From Clostridia bacterium (GTDB lineage: Bacteria > Bacillota > Clostridia > Christensenellales > Borkfalkiaceae): a stretch of 18,979 bases of DNA. The notes beneath the pieces are model-generated. The model was not told the origin of the DNA, searched no databases, and worked only from the letters and a program-made list of their open reading frames with translations. The DNA lies in NCBI GenBank assembly GCA_900768525.1, contig CAAGDF010000069.1, positions 1 through 18,979 of the forward strand, written 5' to 3'. Shown one piece after another: positions 14,376 through 18,979 of the stretch (position 1 is the first letter of the stretch; each line of letters starts with the position of its first letter). A program made the translations under genes and the position numbers.

Positions 14376-14396
14376 ATTTTCACCATCTTCAGGCGT

Positions 14397-16535
14397 TTAG
14401 TTTTGCGTATCGCCGTTGTGTTTATGACCGTCGTCGCCGAGTTTATCGGCTTTGCCGAGATAATCGAAATAGATTTTACCCGCCGCGATATCGGTTGAAA
14501 CAAGTTTTACTATAAGCCGATCTCCGAGCGTGAACTTTCTTTTGCCCGACAAAAGCGCGTAACCTTTATCGAAAAACGTGTATTTACCGCGCGGCAACCG
14601 TTCGACGGGAACAAACCCCTCGACCGAGTTTTCCAAACGAACGTACAAGCCGTTTGCCGTTACGCCCGACACGATTACCTCGAAATAATCGCCGATGAAC
14701 GAACGCATGAACTTGCAAACGTACGCATCGTCAACCGCGCGGGAAACAAGATCGCTCTTGCGTTCGCACTCGGTGCAATTAGCGGCAATTTCCGCAATTT
14801 TCGGCAAAAATTCGTCAACAATCGCGCCCGCCCGACCTTCTATAATACCCTTCAAAATGCGGTGTACGATAAGATCGGGATACCTGCGGATGGGCGAGGT
14901 AAAATGGCAATAACACTTTTCGTTAAGACCGAAATGCCCTTTGTTTTCGGACAAATACACCGCTTTTTGCATACTCCTCAGCATTACGTTATTGACTATC
15001 GGAAACAATTCGTCGCCGTTGATTTTTTCTAATATGCACTGATAATCTTTAGGGTATTTGAACTTGTATTTTGCGTTTTCTATGCCGATTACGTTAAGAA
15101 AATCGGTAAAAGTCTGAATTTTTTCGGGCGAAGGCTTTTCGTGCACGCGGTACACAAGCGGCATATCGGCGTAAAAGGCAAATTCGGCAACCGCAACGTT
15201 GGCGGCAATCATGAACTGCTCTATTATGCGTTCGCTTTCTATGCTTTCGCGTTTTTCTACAATAATGCCGTCCTCGCCCGCGCGAACTTCGCACTCCTCT
15301 ACGTCGAGATCGACCGAGCCGTTTTCTTTGCGTTTTTTAAGCAACAAATCTTTAAGCCGCTTTGCCGCAAGTAACATCGGCATTATCTCTTTGTATTCTT
15401 CGATTTGTTCTTTTTCTCCGTCCAGCGCGGCTTGAACTTTTTTGTAAGTTAAACGCTTGAATGACTTGATAATCGACTTATAGAAGGACTTATCTATTAA
15501 ATTACCCTGTTTATCATACACCAGACGGACGGTTAAAGTCAACCTTTCTTCGTTAGGAACAAGCGAACAAATTCCGTTGCAAAGCCGTTCGGGCAGCATT
15601 GGAATCACTCTGTCGGGAAGATATATGCTTGTGCCGCGCGCATACGCTTCGCAGTCGATAGAACTACCCGATTTCACATATTCGGAAACGTCGGCAATGT
15701 GAACGTACAACACAAAACCGTCGTCGGTTTCTTCTACCGATATGGCGTCGTCGAAATCCTTTGCCGTGTCGCCGTCAATCGTAACGGTGAGCAAATCGCG
15801 ATAGTCCTCGCGCCCCGCAGCCGCTTTCGCGGTTACGTTAAGCGGAATTTTATCGGCATCGTCAAGCACGCGCGCGGGAAATTCGACGTTTACGCCCGAA
15901 GTTACGAGAATCGCTTCTTCACGCGCTAAAACGTCGTTCGGATCGCCGCAAATGTCGGTTACTTCGCCGCGCGGATCGCCGTCCTGCGCATACATTGTTA
16001 TTTTGCAGACGACCTGCTTGCCGTCAGCAGCGGACATGCTTTTCCCCTTGGGAATAAGCACCCTGTGCGCAAAATTCTTGTCGTCCGGAATAACGAAACA
16101 AAAACCGCCGTGCGTGTGAAAAACGCCCGCGATATACTCCGTGCCGCGGCTTATAATCTTTATTACCTCGGCTTCGTCGCTTTCGTCATCCGCCTCGAAG
16201 GTCTTTTTTGCAAGCACGATATCGTTCTGATATGCGCCGTTGCGGGCGTTAGGCGGAATGAACATATCGGGCGAACCGTCGGTCGGCGTTAAAAACGCAA
16301 AACCGCGCTCGAAGGTGTGAATTTTGCCCTTTATATAGTTTTTTTCGTCAAAAATAGAATATAAACCGCCGTCGAAAATCAAAACGCCATCTTTTTCAAG
16401 CGATAAAAGCGTTTCTTTAAGTATTTTTTTATCGGTAAACGACATTAAGCCCAAACGCTTCGCCAAGGCTTTTTCACCGATTTTATTAAATTCCCCCGAA
16501 GAAAACTCTTCGATAATTTTTTGTCTGAACGTCAT
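14397..16535 (-). CDS. rnr: Ribonuclease R
   Basis: RNase R is a 3'-to-5' processive exoribonuclease that can degrade structured RNA and works with tmRNA in quality control. The 712 residues show a winged-helix N-terminus (about 1-60), two cold-shock-like domains (about 65-220), then the RNB catalytic domain with TIDGDTAKDFDDA at 252-264, giving active-site Asp254, Asp260, Asp262 and Asp263. HFTSPIRRYPDLIVHR lies further along the RNB domain, and a C-terminal S1 domain (about 625-690, VTANGLYVRLENSVEGFVP) follows. AAGGTC lies about 11 nt before the ATG. It is the first gene of the rnr-smpB-yfhO unit, downstream of the secG terminator. I found no convincing promoter. Repeat copy e lies in its coding sequence. 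Confidence 0.96.
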   Translation of the reverse strand: MTFRQKIIEEFSSGEFNKIGEKALAKRLGLMSFTDKKILKETLLSLEKDGVLIFDGGLYSIFDEKNYIKGKIHTFERGFAFLTPTDGSPDMFIPPNARNGAYQNDIVLAKKTFEADDESDEAEVIKIISRGTEYIAGVFHTHGGFCFVIPDDKNFAHRVLIPKGKSMSAADGKQVVCKITMYAQDGDPRGEVTDICGDPNDVLAREEAILVTSGVNVEFPARVLDDADKIPLNVTAKAAAGREDYRDLLTVTIDGDTAKDFDDAISVEETDDGFVLYVHIADVSEYVKSGSSIDCEAYARGTSIYLPDRVIPMLPERLCNGICSLVPNEERLTLTVRLVYDKQGNLIDKSFYKSIIKSFKRLTYKKVQAALDGEKEQIEEYKEIMPMLLAAKRLKDLLLKKRKENGSVDLDVEECEVRAGEDGIIVEKRESIESERIIEQFMIAANVAVAEFAFYADMPLVYRVHEKPSPEKIQTFTDFLNVIGIENAKYKFKYPKDYQCILEKINGDELFPIVNNVMLRSMQKAVYLSENKGHFGLNEKCYCHFTSPIRRYPDLIVHRILKGIIEGRAGAIVDEFLPKIAEIAANCTECERKSDLVSRAVDDAYVCKFMRSFIGDYFEVIVSGVTANGLYVRLENSVEGFVPVERLPRGKYTFFDKGYALLSGKRKFTLGDRLIVKLVSTDIAAGKIYFDYLGKADKLGDDGHKHNGDTQN
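15465..15485 (-). repeat. Dispersed repeat copy e (inside rnr)
   Basis: On the minus strand TCTATAAGTCGATTATC is identical over 17 bases to intergenic copy c. Here it encodes FYKSII, at a place where the family often has a similar Ser-x-Ile pattern, so protein constraint could explain part of the match. Confidence 0.5.
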
Positions 16536-16631
16536 ATTATTTTATTTGACCTTAATTTTTAAGCCTACCGCCGTAAACGCGCGGCAAAGTCGAACATACC
16601 GTTGTTCAATATAGAATATGCTTGTAGCAAA

Positions 16632-16657
16632 AAAGCGGCTAAACAAGTAGCCGCTTT
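16632..16657 (-). terminator. Rho-independent terminator after secG
   Basis: AAAGCGGCTA (16632-16641) pairs with TAGCCGCTTT (16648-16657) around a 6-nt loop, and on the minus strand the stem runs into TTTTTTGC. It lies about 18 nt past the secG stop. Confidence 0.88.
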
Positions 16658-16674
16658 AGAATTTTTATTGATTA

Positions 16675-16983
16675 TCAAACTAACAACTTTATCAGGTAGA
16701 AAGCAACCATCAATACAGTCATTATAACAAGACAAACAACAGTGAGTTTTCTCAATTTGCTTTCGACCGTTTTGGATTTGTTCTTGCCATAGAAGGTATC
16801 GGACGTTCCGTCAAGCGCGCTGATGCCGTTTGAATTGCCCGGCTGTATCATAACAATGATTATAATGAATACCGCACAAATTACAGACAATATAACGCAG
16901 ACCAACAAAGCAGCCGAATATAAACCATAATTGAAACTACCCGATTCAGATGCAGCTAATATGCTATTTAACAATGTGGACAT
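16675..16983 (-). CDS. secG: Preprotein translocase subunit SecG
   Basis: SecG is the small third subunit of the SecYEG channel that exports proteins across the membrane. From the ATG at 16983 the protein has 102 residues: membrane helix near 20-46, followed directly by MIQPGNSNGIS, then TFYGKNKSKT (the family's F-F/Y-G-K-N linker), and a second helix near 80-101. The start is chosen because AAAGGTGA lies 5 nt upstream. Seven codons further up another start is possible but has no such site. The acidic, Ser-rich N-terminus is a little longer than usual. The gene has its own promoter and terminator and precedes rnr, as in many Firmicutes. Confidence 0.92.
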   Translation of the reverse strand: MSTLLNSILAASESGSFNYGLYSAALLVCVILSVICAVFIIIIVMIQPGNSNGISALDGTSDTFYGKNKSKTVESKLRKLTVVCLVIMTVLMVAFYLIKLLV

Positions 16984-17029
16984 TTTTATCACCTTTCGCG
17001 CCACGGCGCAGTTATCTTTTTACCGATTG

Positions 17030-17058
17030 ATTATAACACAGCAATTTAATAAATTCAA
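17030..17058 (-). promoter_or_regulatory. Promoter of secG
   Basis: On the minus strand: -35 TTGAAT (17053-17058), a 17-bp spacer, and -10 TATAAT (17030-17035) preceded by TGT (extended -10). The predicted leader of about 40 nt carries a short GCGC/GCGC stem before the ribosome site. Confidence 0.8.
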
Positions 17059-17207
17059 GCGTTTTTTCGGTTTTTTGACATTTTTTTAACTTATTTGAAC
17101 TAAAATTATATTTTTTGAGTATCAGACCGCCTGTAGCAGACTCTTTTTAGCCGAAAAAACAATAAATCGTTGCGTTTTCTCCTACGGAATATGACCCTAT
17201 GCCTGAA

Positions 17208-18755
17208 TTATTTTTCGATGAGCGATTTGCCCGTCATTTCGGCAGGAATTTCTTCGCCCATAACGGTGAGCATCGTGGGAGCGATATCGGCAAGAATACC
17301 TTGCGGTCTTAATTTTACGTTCTTGAACTGCTCGCTGACGAGAATGAACGGAACAAGGTTCGTGGTGTGAGCCGTGAAGGGTTTGCCGTTTTCGTCGATC
17401 ATCTTATCCGCATTGCCGTGGTCGGCGGTGATAAGCGCGCTGCCGCCCTTTTTCAGCACTGCGGTAACGATTTTATCCATACATTCTTCTACGGTCTGAA
17501 CGGCTTTGACGGCTGCGTCGAATACGCCCGTGTGCCCTACCATATCGCAGTTGGCGTAGTTCAGAATGATTACGTCGTATTTATCGCTGTTGATCGCGTC
17601 GAGAACTTTCTCGGTTACGCCGTACGCGCTCATTTCGGGCTGCAAATCGTAAGTTGCGACCTTGGGGGACGGAACAAGTATTCTGTCCTCGTTCTTGTTG
17701 GGGGCTTCTACGCCGCCGTTGAAGAAGAACGTTACATGCGCATATTTCTCGGTTTCGGCAATCTTAAGCTGAGTGTAGCCCTTGTCGGACAAATACTCGC
17801 TGAGTGTGTTTGCATAGTGCTGTTTGCCGAATGCGATAGTTACGTTTTTAAGCGATGCGTCGTACTCGGTAAAGCAAACGTATTCGGGATTTAAGAATCC
17901 CGTTTTGCGCGTAAAACTATCGAAATCTTTTTCGGTAAAGGCGCGGGTGATCTGACGCGCTCTGTCGGGACGATAGTTGAAAAATATAATTCCGTCGCCC
18001 TCTTCGATAAGTCCGAGCGGCTTGCCGTCCTTGTAAATCTTGGTGGGCAACATGAACTCGTCGGTTACGCCTGCGGCATAACTGTCCTTTACTGCCTGAA
18101 CGGGATCGGTAGCTTTTACACCCTCGCCCGTTGTGAGCATATCGTACGCCTTTTCAAGTCTGTCCCAGTTTTTATCGCGGTCCATAGCGTAATATCTGCC
18201 CGACAATGAAGCGATTTCGCCTATGCCGATTTCCTGCATTTTCTGAGCAAGTTCGGCAACGAAGCCTGCGCCGCTCGTCGGCGATACGTCGCGTCCGTCC
18301 ATAAAACAATGAACGTAAACCTCGGTAAGACCGCGTTCTTTTGCCATTTTTAAAAGCGCGTAAAGGTGCGTGATATGGCTGTGTACGCCACCCGTGGAGA
18401 GCAAGCCGTATAAATGCAGTTTTTTGCCGTTTTTCTTAACGTCGTCCATAACTTTTACGAGCGCGGGGTTAGCGAAAAATTCGCCGTTGCCGATTTCGTA
18501 AGTTATGCGCGAAAGTTCCTGACGGATTATTCTGCCTGCGCCGATATTGAGGTGCCCGACTTCGCTGTTACCCATCTGACCTTCGGGCAAACCGACGTTT
18601 TCGCCGCTGGCGCAAAGTTTTGTGTGCGGGTATTCGGCGGACAAGCGTTCGATAACGCCCGCGTTTGCGGCTTTGATTGCGTTACCCTTGGTTTCGGGGT
18701 TAATTCCGTATCCGTCCATTATAAAAAGACATACAGGTCTTGTTTTCATTTCCAT
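17208..18755 (-). CDS. gpmI: 2,3-bisphosphoglycerate-independent phosphoglycerate mutase
   Basis: This glycolytic enzyme interconverts 3- and 2-phosphoglycerate using two Mn ions and a phosphoserine intermediate. The 515 residues match the family (about 510). Visible motifs are LFIMDGYG with Asp14, MGNSEVGHLNIGAGR with the catalytic Ser64, CFMDGRDVSPTSG, RYYAMDRDKNWDR, FNYRPDRARQITRAF, NYANCDMVGHTG, LITADHGNADKM and TAHTTNLVPFI, together giving the usual Asp/His metal ligands. GGAG lies 7 nt before the ATG. It follows tpiA by 83 bp with a hairpin between them, so both are probably in the lower-glycolysis transcript. I see no clear terminator between it and secG. Confidence 0.97.
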   Translation of the reverse strand: MEMKTRPVCLFIMDGYGINPETKGNAIKAANAGVIERLSAEYPHTKLCASGENVGLPEGQMGNSEVGHLNIGAGRIIRQELSRITYEIGNGEFFANPALVKVMDDVKKNGKKLHLYGLLSTGGVHSHITHLYALLKMAKERGLTEVYVHCFMDGRDVSPTSGAGFVAELAQKMQEIGIGEIASLSGRYYAMDRDKNWDRLEKAYDMLTTGEGVKATDPVQAVKDSYAAGVTDEFMLPTKIYKDGKPLGLIEEGDGIIFFNYRPDRARQITRAFTEKDFDSFTRKTGFLNPEYVCFTEYDASLKNVTIAFGKQHYANTLSEYLSDKGYTQLKIAETEKYAHVTFFFNGGVEAPNKNEDRILVPSPKVATYDLQPEMSAYGVTEKVLDAINSDKYDVIILNYANCDMVGHTGVFDAAVKAVQTVEECMDKIVTAVLKKGGSALITADHGNADKMIDENGKPFTAHTTNLVPFILVSEQFKNVKLRPQGILADIAPTMLTVMGEEIPAEMTGKSLIEK

Positions 18756-18805
18756 GATCTTTCTCCTTTTAAAAACAAATTTGAAAAATTGCTTTTAACT
18801 TAAGC

Positions 18806-18828
18806 ACGCCCCACGGAACGTGAGGCGT
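18806..18828 (-). other. Hairpin between tpiA and gpmI
   Basis: Arms 18806-18815 and 18819-18828 form a 10-bp stem with a 3-nt loop. In the minus-strand RNA the single non-Watson-Crick position is a U-G pair, so the stem is complete. No T-run follows, so it looks like an RNA-processing or stability element within the glycolysis transcript. Confidence 0.5.
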
Positions 18829-18838
18829 ATTTAACGAA

Positions 18839-18979
18839 TTACTTATTGTAGTTAACTACGAGAGCAAAGTCGGGCGCTTTGAGGGATGCGCCGCCGATTA
18901 AGCCGCCGTCGATTTCGGGTTGAGCCATAAGTTCTTTTGCGTTGGACCCTTTCATGCTGCCGCCGTACTGAATACGAAC
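18839..18979 (-). CDS. tpiA: Triosephosphate isomerase, C-terminal part (cut by window edge)
   Basis: The last 46 codons are visible, ending in TAA at 18839-18841. They encode VRIQYGGSMKGSNAKELM, then EIDGGLIGGASLKAPDFALV, ending NYNK. YGGSMK holds the phosphate-gripping Gly-Gly-Ser loop and GGLIGGASL is the second phosphate-binding loop of the TIM barrel. The enzyme interconverts glyceraldehyde 3-phosphate and dihydroxyacetone phosphate. The rest of the gene lies outside the window. It precedes gpmI in the same direction. Confidence 0.95.
   Translation of the reverse strand, partial: VRIQYGGSMKGSNAKELMAQPEIDGGLIGGASLKAPDFALVVNYNK

Noticed and set aside
17100..17160. Possible terminator GAGT...ACTC after gpmI
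   Set aside because: The stem has several mismatches and its T-run is on the plus strand, the wrong direction for gpmI.
1..18979. CRISPR array, tRNA, rRNA or tmRNA gene
   Set aside because: No regularly spaced repeats and no cloverleaf or conserved RNA stretch was seen; a tmRNA gene might be expected near smpB but is not here.

Overview
The window looks like a chromosomal segment of a low-to-mid GC Firmicute, most likely an anaerobic, gut-type member of the Clostridia. The evidence is the glycolysis (tpiA-gpmI) to secG-rnr-smpB gene order typical of Firmicutes, strong purine-rich Shine-Dalgarno sites, consensus sigma-A promoters with 17-bp spacers, a lipoprotein foldase, a YfhO protein and a rhamnose catabolic operon. 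I cannot name a genus. Most genes lie on the minus strand. The exceptions are a gene tail at the left edge, a small XRE regulator and an AraC regulator.

Left part (1-3010): the end of an unidentified membrane protein (+), an SGNH/GDSL hydrolase (-) with a strong extended -10 promoter and a striking 10-bp inverted repeat in its leader, and a divergent pair of a 162-aa membrane protein (-) and a 68-aa XRE repressor (+). The pair shares an intergenic region with a palindromic operator placed on a perfect consensus promoter. Next comes a broken 5' half of an IS200/IS605 tnpA with its left-end hairpin, beside two copies of a short dispersed repeat.

Rhamnose block (2967-7640): rhaB-rhaA-rhaD on the minus strand, overlapping stop-to-start, turn L-rhamnose into dihydroxyacetone phosphate and L-lactaldehyde. 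A divergent AraC-family regulator shares a 219-bp control region holding two good promoters and a TGACATTT direct repeat in an activator-like position. RhaB appears short at its C-terminus. No transporter or mutarotase is visible.

Middle (7641-11073): tandem hairpins, two tiny coupled genes (36 aa with a Cys heptad repeat, then 44 aa), dut, and a 708-aa lipoprotein related to PrsA/SurA foldases.

Right part (11074-18979): yfhO, smpB and rnr form one apparent minus-strand unit (rnr first). secG has its own extended -10 promoter and terminator. gpmI follows a truncated tpiA at the right edge, so the lower glycolysis genes run leftward toward secG.

The least explained signals are a roughly 21-bp imperfectly palindromic repeat found five times (three intergenic, two inside coding sequence), the tiny Cys-repeat gene pair, and the inverted repeat in the hydrolase leader. 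I see no CRISPR array, tRNA or rRNA.
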